Part shown: piece by piece, positions 1-11,589 of the stretch
Numbering within the stretch: the stretch's first letter is position 1
How the letters are laid out: each line of letters opens with the position of its first letter
Assembly (NCBI GenBank): GCA_022113835.1
Contig: JAILWY010000027.1
Location: forward strand, 10,046,501-10,110,500
From: Atopsyche davidsoni
Lineage: Eukaryota; Arthropoda; Insecta; Trichoptera; Hydrobiosidae
Length of the DNA stretch: 64,000 nt
Direction of reading: 5' to 3'
The notes under the pieces: model-generated
Database searches by the model: none
What the model was told of the DNA's origin: nothing
What the model saw: only the letters and a program-made list of their open reading frames with translations
Position numbers and translations under genes: made by a program

Positions 1-67
1 ATGACATTTTTGTGTTATTTATTTAATATTTGTGAATCAAGCTATATTCCATTTGTTTTTATTTCAG

Positions 68-258
68 TTCAGTACATCACGTCAAGGCTTGGAAAATGTC
101 AAGTAAAGATGAACGGTTACACTTATAGTATTCAGTCAACTATGAAAAATGGTAAAGTTCGCTGGCAGTGCTCTACGCACAACAACAAGGGCTGCAACGC
201 GGCCCTTCATACATACCTGGATACAGTAATATCGCAGATCGGGTCCCACAATCATTAA
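68..258 (+). CDS. mod(mdg4): F1: FLYWCH alternative 3' exon
   Basis: The acceptor AG at 66-67 follows a T-rich tract. The exon gives two bases of a split codon plus 62 residues. It opens QYITSRLGK, has the aromatic YTYSI strand, WQC, C-x7-C (CSTHNNKGC) and a terminal HNH directly before TAA. These are the four zinc ligands of a FLYWCH finger. The reading frame runs open to base 1 upstream, but that part is intron-like and has no domain. AATAAA at 319 is a candidate polyadenylation signal. It is the first unit of the array, and more may lie to the left. Confidence 0.87.
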
Positions 259-804
259 ATCACCAAGTAAAAAATAGATTCTATTGACAAATATCTAACA
301 AAGAAAATTCACAAACACAATAAAAACTACTTAGAGTAGAAAATTATATTTAAAATAAATTTGTTACTAAATATTAATAATTAAAAATTTATTACAATAT
401 TTGACCAATTAAAACATAATAAAGGTAAAAACATAAGTTCTTTTAATACATAAAATGAAATTTGCATTTGAGAATTATGGTTTAAATTTTTTTTATTTTC
501 AACATGCTTTTTTTAAATATTTATTTTTATTGAATCTTTATTTTTTTCCCCCTAGAAATGTGCAATGTTTGCTCCAAAAATGACAATATTTTTATATTTT
601 AAATAAATTAATGAATAACGGCATAAGTAAATTGTTTTTATTATTTCTAATATAAATCTGTCAGACAAATACCCAATTGCAGTTAACATACCGAATGGAA
701 GTCTGGATGGCCACAATAAGGTTGTATTTTCTGAGATCTTCTGGTTTTTTGAGTCTCCTACATTATTTGTGATCTAATTATCTCTTGTTTATTCTCAATT
801 TCAG

Positions 805-1025
805 TTCAGTACATCATGTCAACACAAGGAACTATTCGATTGATCCTGAACGGTTACATGTTCAGTATTCAGAGAACTTCCATGTCCGGTAAAATACGCT
901 GGCAGTGCTGCAAACATAACAAAGGCTGCCACGCGGCCTTGCACACTGTGGGAGAAACATTAGTCTCGCAGTTCGGCATCCACAATCACGGAAGTCTTGA
1001 ACACATTAAACCTACCTGCATCTAA
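805..1025 (+). CDS. mod(mdg4): F2: FLYWCH alternative 3' exon with C-terminal tail
   Basis: Acceptor AG at 803-804 (CAATTTCAG). 72 residues, starting QYIMSTQGT. The ligand spacing is unusual: WQCCKHNKGC gives C-x6-C from the first Cys or C-x5-C from the second. HNH is followed by an 11-residue tail ending PTCI. It resembles F1 and F3 in the ALHT strand and in its GC-richer codons. The internal ATG at 816 is only the Met of the YIMS motif and is not a likely start. A distal AATAAA lies at 1435. Confidence 0.86.
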
Positions 1026-1835
1026 AGGAAAATTTTACAAATTAATGGAGATGTATTACTTTCATTCTGAATTAAATTGGTAGATGCATTTTAAAGAAAA
1101 AATACAAATTTAATTTTATTGAACTATTCCATGTAAGAATATATAGACCCAAAGAATGTTGTCATCAATTCTGTGCGTTTTTTTAATGGTGGTCTGCGTT
1201 GAAGTCATGTAATATATAAAAGAATGGCTAATAATTTGGGTTGATTTTGTTATTAAAGGCAAAATACTATTTCAGCTTTTAAATTATATGAATTCAAGCA
1301 GATTACTTTAATATATAAATTAGATTGTGGAAAAATATATTTCGACTTAATTTGTAAAAAAATTATATGCATATATAATCAGTATTATTCATATATTTTT
1401 TCAATACATATTGGGTCAAACCGTGTAATAATATAATAAAACAAAATGATTTGCCTTCTTTTATGCTGAACATCATAGTCATAGAACATCTCCTTGCTGA
1501 ACATCATATTGTCAATAAAATAAATTGTTGTGATTGAATTTGAAATGTGATATTTTCAATCAAATAAAAAAAATGCAAAACCAATAAAATGTTTTATTTA
1601 TGAAAAATATCGTTAGCAAAATTAAACAGACTTCTTTAAGACGGCAAGTAATAAGTTTCGATATGATTTTATTCTTATAAGTTACAATATGATTTGATGT
1701 GTACCACCATTACAAGTCTATGAATTCTTTTATGGATATAATTTATTTTCACCATTGTAAAGACAAAATAGGGATGACAAACATATTACTCATTGATGTA
1801 TGTTCTAATGGTTCATATTCGCTTTTTTATTTTAG

Positions 1836-2038
1836 CCGAGTACAGCATGTCCAAAAAAGGAAAACGCCTACTGAAGATGAACGGATATTTATACCGCATT
1901 CAAAGATCTAGCCGGTCTGGTAAAGTTCGCTGGTGGTGTGCCACCCACACCTACAAGGGTTGCAATGCGGCTTTGTATACTGTTGGGGACATCGTAGTCA
2001 CACAGTCCACCCTCCACAACCACGATGGCCACTACTGA
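1836..2038 (+). CDS. mod(mdg4): F3: FLYWCH alternative 3' exon
   Basis: Acceptor AG at 1834-1835 after TTTTTTATTTT. 66 residues: EYSMSKKGK, then YLYRIQ, WWC, C-x7-C (CATHTYKGC), and HNH followed by DGHY and TGA. The split codon ends in CC, so a donor G would give Ala where most copies give Val. AATAAA at 2344. F1-F3 form a related trio in which 'MNGY' or 'LNGY' precedes the aromatic strand. Confidence 0.88.
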
Positions 2039-2606
2039 AGGGGTTAGCTATGGACTGTCTCTTGTGCTGGATCTACACGCCCTGATTACAAATGTAAACC
2101 TGATGAAAAATATTGTAAGATCTCTTAAAAATAAGACGCAGTCATTTCTGCAGTATTTTTTTGGATAGCAAAATATTGAAAATTTACTGGCATTTTGTAA
2201 TTTTGCAAGAGTACTAATTTGTTTATTTTTAAACGAAAAAAAAACTGCAATTTAATTTTTACTTTCAAAATATATTGCCATCTCACCTATAACAGATTTA
2301 GGGCAAAAAAAAATTATAATTTATGTGTAATAATAATTCACAAAATAAAATGTCTTGTCTTTTTTAATAATTGAATGTATTTCAGGGTTAAAATTCACAA
2401 GAAATTTCGGTGCATTTTACAGAAATTAAAAAATTGTACATTAATTAAATATTTAGCATAAATAGCAGAAAGTTTTATGGTTTTAACGCTCAGCTTTTAT
2501 TTGTCTTGCTCATGTTGATGTAAAATATATTATCTAGAGTAATGTTTACTATTTTAGGGTAAGTTTGTGCTCGAGAGTATGTTTATTACAAATCTATTTT
2601 TTAAAG

Positions 2607-2875
2607 CGGGCGTGGCCAACCCGCGGCCCGGCCCGCCTTGAACATTTTTCCGGCCCGCGAGATTCATCACACTTTTACGTTTAGTATTATTATTATTTAA
2701 TCTATGTTTACATGTAAGAATAATAATAACTTATTATGTTTTGATTTTTCAATCCAAAAAAATGTCTATTGGGTATCTAAATATAATATGGGGATATATA
2801 ATTTTATATGCGACCCGCGAAGTTATGATGCATTTCCAAAGTGGCCCGCGAGATCATTTGGGCTGCCCACCCCTG
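2607..2875. mobile_element. hAT-like MITE
   Basis: This is a 269-bp GC-rich island in AT-rich DNA. Its ends form an imperfect terminal inverted repeat: CGGGCGTGGCCAACCC on the left against CAGGGGTGGGCAGCCC read inward from the right, about 13 of 16 matching. The copies flanking it, TTTTAAAG (2599-2606) and ATTTAAAG (2876-2883), match at 7 of 8, as expected of an 8-bp hAT target duplication. GGCCCGCGAGAT occurs twice inside. It has no coding capacity, so it is non-autonomous. Confidence 0.7.
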
Positions 2876-3499
2876 ATTTAAAGTATCTTTTTTTCAATAG
2901 TAAACCTTAAATCACATTTTAACCAAATAAGACTTTTCCATTTATTTAAGTATATCTATTACAATTTTACAGATTCGTTTATCTCTTATGATGTTTTTAT
3001 CACTGTTAAAGTAAAAAGTTTTTTAAGAAACAGCTTAAAAATGATTTTTGTTATGTTTAAAAGTTATGCCTACTAAGATATATAATATCTATAAAATACA
3101 TTTTGGTTTTCGATGTTTTAAATATAATAAATTTGATTTGATATAAGTATCATGTTTGTTTTATTTTTATGTGATCCATATTTTTAACAAACTCAAAGTA
3201 AACAACAAAGTACACAAATGAAACATCGCAGTACTTTAAGTCTTCAATTTTAAAAATGTTTTTGGATCATTTTGATTGCTATCAATAGTTTTTTTCAGTT
3301 AATAAAATAATTTTTTGATTATCTAAATAATTTGAATCATGGAAATATTTTTTAACCCTATCATATAATTTTAACATAAAATTTAAAAAAATTGTATGCA
3401 AATTCATTAATAAAATTTAGTTGTTCCCAGTAGTAAAAATATTTTTTACTAATTTTAACTTGTCTTGTTAAATACTTAAAAGGATAAATTGTTTTTTAG

Positions 3500-3768
3500 G
3501 TTTCAGGGCGCACTTCATGAAATCTAATTCTAGTAAGCATCCCATTCTGGTTTGTAACGGTTTTAGATACTACTTCAACAAGAGTTGGGGGGAGAAGTCA
3601 TACTGGCGCTGCTGCAAGGGAGGGTTGTGCAAGGCAAAGGTGTGCACCATAGGAAACATCATAGTCAGCATTTCCACGGTAATGCACAGTTGTAAATACA
3701 ACTTCAACCCTTATTGTCAAACTGATACTGTTTATAATTGCGTAGTTGCAAATCACTGCAAAATGTAA
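3500..3768 (+). CDS. mod(mdg4): F4: FLYWCH (CCHC) alternative 3' exon, long tail
   Basis: 88 residues. Two AGs are possible. The one at 3498-3499 after GTTTTTT keeps phase 1, while the CAG at 3504-3506 would shift the frame, so I chose the first. Sequence: FRAHFMK, KHPILVCNGFRYY, GEKSYWRC, C-x5-C (CCKGGLC), then HSC instead of H-x-H, and a 24-residue tail with three more Cys ending HCKM. Its closest relative is the minus-strand F35 at 36.6 kb, not a neighbour. The tail of F35 is unrelated. Confidence 0.85.
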
Positions 3769-4639
3769 ACAGCCGAATAGAAGACGTTTAACAGTTTTTT
3801 TAGTAATATTTATTTGAAATTTTTGAACCCATTAGGTATGAAATACTTAGTAAATTATATGATGGAAGGAAATCATTAATTATTATTATTAAATTGATGA
3901 ATAAATATATTCTATATTTATACAAACATATAAACCAATATTTTTGCATACAAGAAACGATGAGAAAAATATTTAAAATATTTTTTCTAGACTCTGTAGA
4001 ATATTTGATTAACATGTCGGTCTAGCTAGTAAAAGCTGAAATTAATTACCTTATTGATAAAAAAATATTTCTTATTATTATTTAAAAACATAGAATTTAT
4101 TATGAATTTAGTTTTTTTAAGTTCGTTTCTATAATATGACATAGTTATAGAAGTAAAGATACTTGTTTGTTGCCTATATTTTAAAAGCAATAAAATATTT
4201 TTTGAAATATATCATATTTAGTTTTTTTTTTAATTTAGGTATCAGCATGTTTATTATTAAACACTTAAAAAATATGGCAATTTATATAAATATGCAAATC
4301 ATAATCTTATTGACTCGTGTGATTCAGTATAGTATACTTTCCAGACTTCCAAGTTTCAATCCAGTAGAGTAATAAGTTTTCTCCAACATATTTAAATAAA
4401 TAGGTTCAATGAAAAACATTTTGAGATAAAACATTATTTAACGAAAAATATATAATATGTATATTCACACCTCTAAAAGAACAAATAAAATGGGCCACAG
4501 TACCAGTTAACTACGATGTTTTATTTTTTACTTTCCTGAAGATCCTTTTCTTCGCCGAGTGAGTACGTGTGCCGTATTTTAAAATTATTAATTTGTAGAT
4601 TGTATATGTATTTATTAATATAAGTTTCATTGATTTTAG

Positions 4640-4833
4640 TTGAGTATGCTACTTCACTAAAGGGAAATGTGTTAATAAAAGTTAATAAGAAATTCACATT
4701 TAACTACAAAAGGACATCAAGAAATGGAAAAAGCCGTTGGACTTGTTCCACCCACAATGGAAAAGGATGTAGAGCCGCTCTATACACCAAAGAAAACGTT
4801 GTTGTGAGCTTATTTAACATGCATAACCATTGA
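4640..4833 (+). CDS. mod(mdg4): F5: FLYWCH alternative 3' exon
   Basis: Acceptor AG at 4638-4639 (TTGATTTTAG). 63 residues: EYATSLKGN, KKFTFNYKR, SRWTC, C-x7-C (CSTHNGKGC), HNH then TGA. AATAAA at 4905 gives a short 3' UTR of about 80 bases. It is a typical member of the 63-residue majority class, most like F8 in the KSRWTCSTH or RSRWTCSTH block. Confidence 0.88.
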
Positions 4834-5084
4834 ATTTAAAAAAAAATTACATTTTTTCTCGAGATCTGGTATATTTGGTGATTTTGGTACGTGAACAAAA
4901 TGAAAATAAAAATTTTTTAGTCCTCACTTCACACAAATTCTCAGAAATTTATTAAATTATACTATGATTAACAAGGTCTCTAATATGTCACACAGGTTGA
5001 ATAATAAAGAGTTAATTCTCTAATATGTTCAAAATATTAAAAATAATATTGTTGAGGGACAAGGCATTTGATTCGTGAAGATCC

Positions 5085-5320
5085 ATTATTATAATGATAA
5101 AAGTACCTTTGTATTTTGTCTTCACTTTGAGTTTATTAAAATTATTTGCATTACTAGTTTCGACCCAATACACTGGGTCATCATCAGATGCTTACCTAAA
5201 TGTTTAGTTAAGCATCTGATGATGACCCAGTGTATTGGGTCGAAACTAGTAATGCAAATAATTTTAATAAACTCAAAGTGAAGACAAAATACAAAGGTAC
5301 TTTTATCATTATAAAAATAA
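5085..5320. repeat. Fold-back palindrome (MITE-like)
   Basis: A near-perfect inverted repeat: arms of about 110 bases (5085-5194 and 5209-5320) around a 14-base centre that is itself largely palindromic (CTAAA-TG-TTTAG). Differences are a 3-base indel near the outer end and single mismatches near the centre. CGACCCAATACACTGGGTC inside each arm is a second small hairpin. The open frames across it are by-products of the palindrome. It inserts between F5 and F6. I see no transposase and no clear target duplication. Confidence 0.85.
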
Positions 5321-5845
5321 TATACTTATGTATGATTGATAGTTCGTTCACATTGTTAGCGAAAAGGTGTTTTGTGCAATCGGGACGAAGAATCAATAGA
5401 ATGTTAAAGAATATTTTCCTGAATCAGTTTTGTAGAAATACAGTTTTTGTTTACTATTCGATAGTTTTAAGGCTTGGAGTACACTTAAATTTGACATAAT
5501 TATTTGTAAATATAAAATAATTATAACATGATTTAAAACAGATGCCTGTTTTTTTATTTGCTATAACAAGTTTTAATACCCTATTTTATAACTGTGTTTT
5601 TTTCCAAACAGTTGTTTTTGTATGCATATCTGCAACTGCTGAGTACAGTTTCCTGGTAACATATGCCGTTCGCCAACCGTGCTTCTATCATAAGATAAAA
5701 ATATTAATCATCATTTCATACCATTAATATTGTATGTATTATAATGTGTACCTGATACAAATTTGGAAACCAATAACAATGCATTTATTTTATATGTAAA
5801 ATTTATAAGTTGATTTATTAACGTTTATTTTTCTTTAATTTTCAG

Positions 5846-6039
5846 AAGTCGTTCACACTATGTCAAAAAGAGGAAAACCTCTGATACGAATAGGCAAATA
5901 TAGTTACTGTTTGAATAAAAAAGGGTTGAATGGTAAATTATGTTGGCGTTGTTCTACCCACAAAGATAGGGGATGTCGAGCCAACATAGCGACGATAAAA
6001 GGTGTCATTGTGTCTGGCTCTCCACTTCATAATCACTAA
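5846..6039 (+). CDS. mod(mdg4): F6: FLYWCH alternative 3' exon
   Basis: Acceptor AG at 5844-5845 (TTTAATTTTCAG). 63 residues, in phase with the others: VVHTMSKRGKPL, YSYCLN, LCWRC, C-x7-C (CSTHKDRGC), HNH then TAA. It has no early Met, so a start-codon-based gene finder would miss it. The split codon ends AA, so a donor G would give Glu. Confidence 0.88.
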
Positions 6040-7172
6040 GAACCTTGCACTGAATGAATTTCTCTATCCAAGTTGCCTGCTTTCCTGCATTTTATATCAA
6101 ATTATTAAATGTGATAATATTTATAATTCTTGTGTAAATTTTTTTAGTTAACATTATTTTACATACCATACGTTTACATAACATTACTTTTTTATTTTTC
6201 ATAAATCAGTGTTTTGTACATGGTATATTAAACACATATCTTTTTCCATTGTCTCATGTCTGCATTTTTATATTATGTTTATATATCTCGCTCTAATGAT
6301 TCGTTAGTAATACCAAAGCTTGAGGGGGTCATAATTTCCCAGAGGAATCTCGAATGTGGTTTGATTCGCAGAAGCGATTCCTTTATAACAAATTTATTGA
6401 AGTGAATTGATAGGTTTGCGTATTGTAGACGTAGTTGTCTATATGGGTTTTATTTACATTAAAACTCTTCTTTTCACTAAGATCACTTAATGGGCCACAT
6501 TAGTATTTTATTGTTTATTCTAGTCCAGTATCATTTTCATGAAACATCAAATGTGTTTTTATTAAAATTAAAACGGAAAGTCATTGATAGATATTTAATA
6601 AATTTGGCCAGTGGTGTATATAAATTAGAGAAAATAAAGCCATAAAAATGTGATCCACTGTAGATAAGTCAACTGTCTTACGTTTCTTCTTCATTGTAAG
6701 ATGTTTTCATGAAAATAAAAAGAATGCTATAATGTTACTAATATGTAAGAAATGAAAGAATTGTTCCCACATTAGATGAATATATTATTTCCCGCAATAT
6801 CAGTTGTTTCATTAAAAAGAACTGGATAGAGAAGTTAATTGATAAATGAAATTTTGCTTATATATTTTTCTTCATACTCCCATAGATTTTGAAAATAATG
6901 TGTTTTTAAGCATTAAAGATGTTATTAATTTTTTTTACAAAGTTAAGTAAGTTATGAAGTTAAAACTATATTTCCCAGAAAAATGCAATCCTTACAGTCA
7001 TTTATAACTTAAAACTAAACAAAAAATCACCTTATCTTATCTCACCCTAGGCAAGTCTCATCATTTCATTTGTTTGCAAGTTTCTGGTTTTTTATGAATT
7101 TCAGGGTAAATAAGAAATTTTTTATTTCCTATTTTATATTATTTTCTTTATATCTTAAATTATTTCTTTCAG

Positions 7173-7363
7173 TTGAGTACGTTTTATCAAGCAGAGGGCG
7201 TCAGATGATCAAAATCGATAAGTACACGTTTTTTCTCCACGTTATAAATAAAAGTGGGAAATTGCGTTGGATGTGCACCTTTCACTCCAGTAAAAAATGC
7301 AAGGCCATCTTGCACACTGTTGAAAATGTTATTGTTTTTCAGGGAGGCCTTCACAATCACTAA
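7173..7363 (+). CDS. mod(mdg4): F7: FLYWCH alternative 3' exon
   Basis: Acceptor AG at 7171-7172 after TATTTCTTTC. 62 residues: EYVLSSRGR, DKYTFFLHV, LRWMC, C-x7-C (CTFHSSKKC), FQGGLHNH then TAA. One codon shorter than the majority class, in the IDKY stretch where most neighbours read IDNKY. AATAAA at 7626. It starts the run of IDNKY-type exons that reaches to F16. Confidence 0.88.
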
Positions 7364-7923
7364 AATAATTCATTATCGGAAAAGTAGGTGAGAATCCCCA
7401 GAAACAAAATTATTCATGTGGGATTAGACCACACATAATTGCATAAACTGGTGCTGAAAATAATGTTTATTTTATCTGATTGGTTTGATTTTTACATTTT
7501 TAAGTTTCTGATTATGCAAAGCCTTGATTAGATGGGTTAAATCAATGTTATGATGTAGAAAATTAAAAATTTACAATATAAATTAAAAATTTATAATATA
7601 AATTTAATGTATAGATATTTTTAATAATAAATAAAATTTTACCTACAATCACTGAAAAGTTGTTTTTTTCAACTTCAAGCAAAATTATTTTGTTTTGTAA
7701 CATATATAGTAATAATATTTATTATCTTGAATTTTATTGAAACACGGGAAAGCCGTTGTAAACATTGTCGTCGCAACATTTATGCATATATTATGAAAAA
7801 AATTCTGTATACTATTTTTTATAATATTCATCATTACAATGTATCACATTATAGTGATGAATATTGAGAGGGCTTGGTGAATACTTGTTTTAATAATCAT
7901 TTCGTGTTTGTTTTTTATTTTAG

Positions 7924-8138
7924 TTGAGTATGTCAAATCTCAAAGAGGAAACACATTGATAAAAATTGATAACAAGTACACATTTTATTTGCTTGGAAAG
8001 AGGAAAAGTGGGAAAATTTTATAGGTTTGTAACTCAAACAAGAAAAAAAAATGTAAAGCAGCCTTGTACACTATAGAAGATATCACCGTGTCTCAGTACG
8101 GTTGTCATATTCACTGGAAGGAAACTATAATTTATTAA
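7924..8138 (+). pseudogene. P1: decayed FLYWCH exon
   Basis: The acceptor AG at 7922-7923 and the opening EYVKSQRGN with DNKYTFYLL are well kept. The codons that should read R-W before the first zinc Cys are TTA TAG (8019-8024), so there is a stop in place of the invariant Trp. Downstream both Cys and the 3' half remain recognisable, but the normal stop after H-I-H is TGG, and the frame runs on to TAA at 8136-8138. A transcript would encode a protein with no zinc ligand. Two independent losses point to a dead exon. Confidence 0.85.
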
Positions 8139-8703
8139 TAAAGTATGAAGTTTTTCGATGAAACATTAAAGTAAATAGTTCATTTTTTTATTGGCCTTTA
8201 TCACATCAAGTTATAGAAAAATGTATAATCGATAATGTTGTTTAAAAGACGTTTCTTTGTCTTACACCATTTGATGTTTATCCCTTTTTGACTAATTAAA
8301 TTTATAATTTATTTATGTCTGCATTTTTTAAATTATTTGAATATATTTATTTATGTAAATACAAACTTATTTCAAAATTGCATCAATACTGTTGGATCGA
8401 TAGTAAACTTCACAATCAAATTATAGTAGTTTCTTCTAAAGACTATGTGAATTGGTAAATGTAAAAACTGTAAGTGAAAAAACTTTAATAATTCCCCAAG
8501 TCAAAAAAGGCCAATAAGATCCATCATTTAATATTGTGTCTAAACTGGATCTTTACGAAGAGTAAGTGATTGAGTTTGTCGATTGCTTTTTATGCTTGAA
8601 TCTAAGCAGTGTTGATTGTAAATAGCATAATTTGCAGAACTTGTATTTTTAATTAGTAAACCGTTATTATTTTTGTATTATACTCACTGCATTTTTTTTT
8701 CAG

Positions 8704-8897
8704 TTGAGTTAATCACGTCAAGATGCGGAAGACCCTTAATCAAGTTAGATAACAAGTACACATTTTCATTCAATGTTAAATGCAAGGGCGGCAGGAGTCG
8801 CTGGACGTGTTCCACCCACAAGAACAAAGGATGCTTAGCCTTTCTACACACCATAGACGACACGATCGTGTCCTTGCGTGGTTTTCATAACCATTAG
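8704..8897 (+). CDS. mod(mdg4): F8: FLYWCH alternative 3' exon
   Basis: Acceptor AG at 8702-8703 after an uninterrupted T run. 63 residues: ELITSRCGR, DNKYTFSFN, RSRWTC, C-x7-C (CSTHKNKGC), GFHNH then TAG. It carries extra Cys residues at SRCG and KCKGG that are not ligand positions. AATAAA at 9054. Confidence 0.88.
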
Positions 8898-9995
8898 TTT
8901 ACATCCAAATGTGATATATTTTTGTAAAGTCGTTTATCACCAAAAATGGTAACTTCTTGCTACGGTGATTCTCCAAGCTCGTAAATTGGGAAATCTTGCT
9001 GTCAATTTGAGAGTGGTCTTCTACTTTACCTTTTACGTAATGCTGTCACTAAAAATAAAATTGTATATACGACGACGATGTAGTTTTGACTTCATTATAT
9101 CTGACAGGTTGGATTATTGCCCATAAAATTCTGATCTATCAAAAAACTGAATTTTACAGCTGATACTGCTTGTATTGCTTTAAATGTGTTTTTTGGTATG
9201 ATGCTAAATCTTTTATAAGCAATCTCATCAAAAATGGCTGCTTAAAATTAGTACAAATTTTATATAAAATAAGCTATTCATACGTTATAGTGCGAGAGTA
9301 TGGTTTTTTTTTTTTTATTTTGTAAATTTTCCTGATAGTACAACTAAAATAGCACGCTTAATGCACACGAGTGGTATTCTAATACAAATGTTTAAAAATG
9401 TAAAATAAATTTAAATTCTATTTAGACAAAAAAAAAATTTAACATTATGCTATCTCATCTTCTGCTATCAGACTTGGGGTTATTTATCAGATTTTATTTG
9501 GTGCATGTTTTTGCATAGATAAATTGTAAATATGTACAAATAAATAATTTTTGTCAAGAGAACTAGTTTTTTTTTTTATTTATTATCTGAATTCTAATAT
9601 TTTAACTGATTTAATTCGTTTAAATATTGTTTTAAAATTGGTGGGACTTGAATAAAATATTTTAAAATAAAAAAAATATCTAATTAAATTTAAATATGTT
9701 AAAAGTTTCATTGTATATTTTTATTTGTTTAATATATAATTATAATTATAAATATACTTATAATTGGAAATAATTATAATTTTTTAGTATTTTTTCATAT
9801 TGACTCCACGTGTGGGAGACAAACAAAGTTGTCCAGCCTAATGTGAGCAGAGTAGAAAATAAGAAGGCAGCTAAAACTATAAAATGCATCTGCGACTGCT
9901 TTAGAATATAATCTGTGATTTTATTCAGGTACACCATAATTTTTGTTAAATATCAGCAATTCGAATAATCTTACATTGCCTTGATTTCTTTTCAG

Positions 9996-10189
9996 TAAAA
10001 TTCAACAAAAACAAAAAAGGAAATACAGTGATGACAATTGACAACAAGTACAAATTCTACATCCGCAGTAAAGCAAAGAGTGGAAAAATACGCTGGATTT
10101 GTAATGCGCACAAGAGCAGAAAGTGCATCGCAGCTTTGTACACCATTGAAAATGTCATAGTTGCTCGGTATGGTCATCATTCCCACTAA
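9996..10189 (+). CDS. mod(mdg4): F9: FLYWCH alternative 3' exon
   Basis: Acceptor AG at 9994-9995 (TTTCTTTTCAG). 63 residues: KFNKNKKGN, DNKYKFYI, KIRWIC, C-x7-C (CNAHKSRKC), YGHHSH then TAA. The opening KFNKNK departs from the usual [EQ]YIxS, but the core is intact and in phase. It lacks an early Met. Confidence 0.85.
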
Positions 10190-10650
10190 TAAAAGTTTTT
10201 TAAAACTGCACTGTTTTTTTTCTTGTCTTCACCAACACAACATTGAAAAAACTTTATTATTGATTACAAATTATAGTAGATATCTCCTTACCGTAAACTA
10301 TTTTTGTAAAGAAATCTTTTATTGATAGCTTACAAACTTTCAAGTCTTAGAACCGTGAAACTATAGAGTTATTCCTCGTTGTCATCGTATCATTAATTTT
10401 TTTTAATAATCATTTTAAACTGACGTATGTGAGCAACTACTTAACAAAGATGCCAGCATTTTCTATTTGTGGCCGCCTCAAAATATAATTCCACATGAAA
10501 TCATAATTATTTATGTTAAATTAAATATAAATAAAAGTTACCACACCAAAGTATATTTATCTTTCTTCGATTGAATCCTCTATTTATTGAAAATAATAGT
10601 ACGAGATGAATTCTTGTTAAACAAAAGGTCGAATAATCTAAAGTTTTCTA

Positions 10651-10842
10651 TTCAAATCAAATCTAATCGCGGAAACACAATGATAAGGATTGATAAAAAG
10701 TACACATTCAGTATTCACAGGGTGCGAAAGAAAGGAAACGTTCACTGGCACTGCACCTCTCACTATTCTAAACAATGTAAAGCAGCTATAATCACTGTGG
10801 ACAATATCGTTATTGTCTTGGTATGGTTTACACTCGCATTAA
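10651..10842 (+). pseudogene. P2: FLYWCH exon with lost acceptor and frameshift
   Basis: It is homologous to its neighbours from IKSNRGNT through DKKYTFSIH, CTSHYSKQC and the final H-S-H. The splice site is broken: where others read TTTTCAG-TT it reads TTTTC-TA-TT (10649-10650), and one codon after the junction is missing. A one-base deletion near 10815 puts the last part (TGG TAT GGT ... CAC TCG CAT TAA) into another frame. Arg before Trp is His. An open frame runs through it from 10587 to 10850, but it does not give the real C-terminus. Confidence 0.8.
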
Positions 10843-11395
10843 ATTTTTAAAAAGTAAATGATGTATTTTTTCAAAACCTTTCCGTCACAGATGTTTTCAT
10901 TCTTCTACAGGTTTTTCTCCTCAGAGGAGGTTGGTGATCATTTCATTGAACATACAGCTATCCTGAGCCAGTTTTACTATTATAATTCGGCTCTACTTCT
11001 GACTGGCGCAAATACTCTTTCTTCATATGCCTCTTTTTTTTTCTTGAATATTTCTCTGGACAATCAGCTGCTTTTTTTTAAATAATGAGTCCTACTTTTT
11101 TTTGAAAGAAAATATGTGATGCTTTAAATTTGATATTTCATAACTTTGCTTAGTTTTGACATTTTAATAGAAATTCTTTCAATGTAAAATTATGACGAAC
11201 CACTGTACTCTGCAAAAGGCTATAAGTGTGAGATTTCAAGCAGGTTGCTTGATATAGTCAGAATAAACTATCGCCTTTTCGGTCTTTGGAACTAGTGTAA
11301 TGTAATTACTCTTAATGTATTCTAACTGAATAATCGATAAACTTTCTCACTATAGAGGGTTGTAAAATCTAATACTGATCTTTTTTTAATTTTAG

Positions 11396-11589
11396 TTGAG
11401 TACATCAAATCCAGAAAAGGAAAAACATTGATAAAAATTGACAACAAGTACAATTTTTATTTCTACCGTAAAGCGAAGAGCGGAAAGATGCGCTGGATTT
11501 GTACATCCCATAGTACCCGCAAGTGTAACGCGGCGTTAACAACCATAAATGACATTGTTGTGTCTCTATATGGATTTCATTCACATTAA
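11396..11589 (+). CDS. mod(mdg4): F10: FLYWCH alternative 3' exon
   Basis: Acceptor AG at 11394-11395 (TTTAATTTTAG). 63 residues: EYIKSRKGK, DNKYNFYFY, KMRWIC, C-x7-C (CTSHSTRKC), LYGFHSH then TAA. Near-twin of F11, sharing TLIKIDNKYNFYF and KAKSGKMRW. The differences cluster in the C-x7-C loop and just after it. It lacks a Met before the core. Confidence 0.88.

Larger units (their letters stand above)
259..5845. other. Intervals between F1 and F6
   Basis: Gaps of about 550, 810, 1,460, 870 and 1,010 bases. They hold 3' UTRs with AATAAA-type signals, T-rich stretches before each next acceptor, the hAT-like MITE (2607-2875) and the fold-back repeat (5085-5320). I see no other gene. Confidence 0.6.

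Noticed and set aside
5542..5727. Open frame with a GCTGAGTACAG segment resembling an exon opening
   Set aside because: No acceptor in phase, and no Trp, zinc Cys or His pattern follows.
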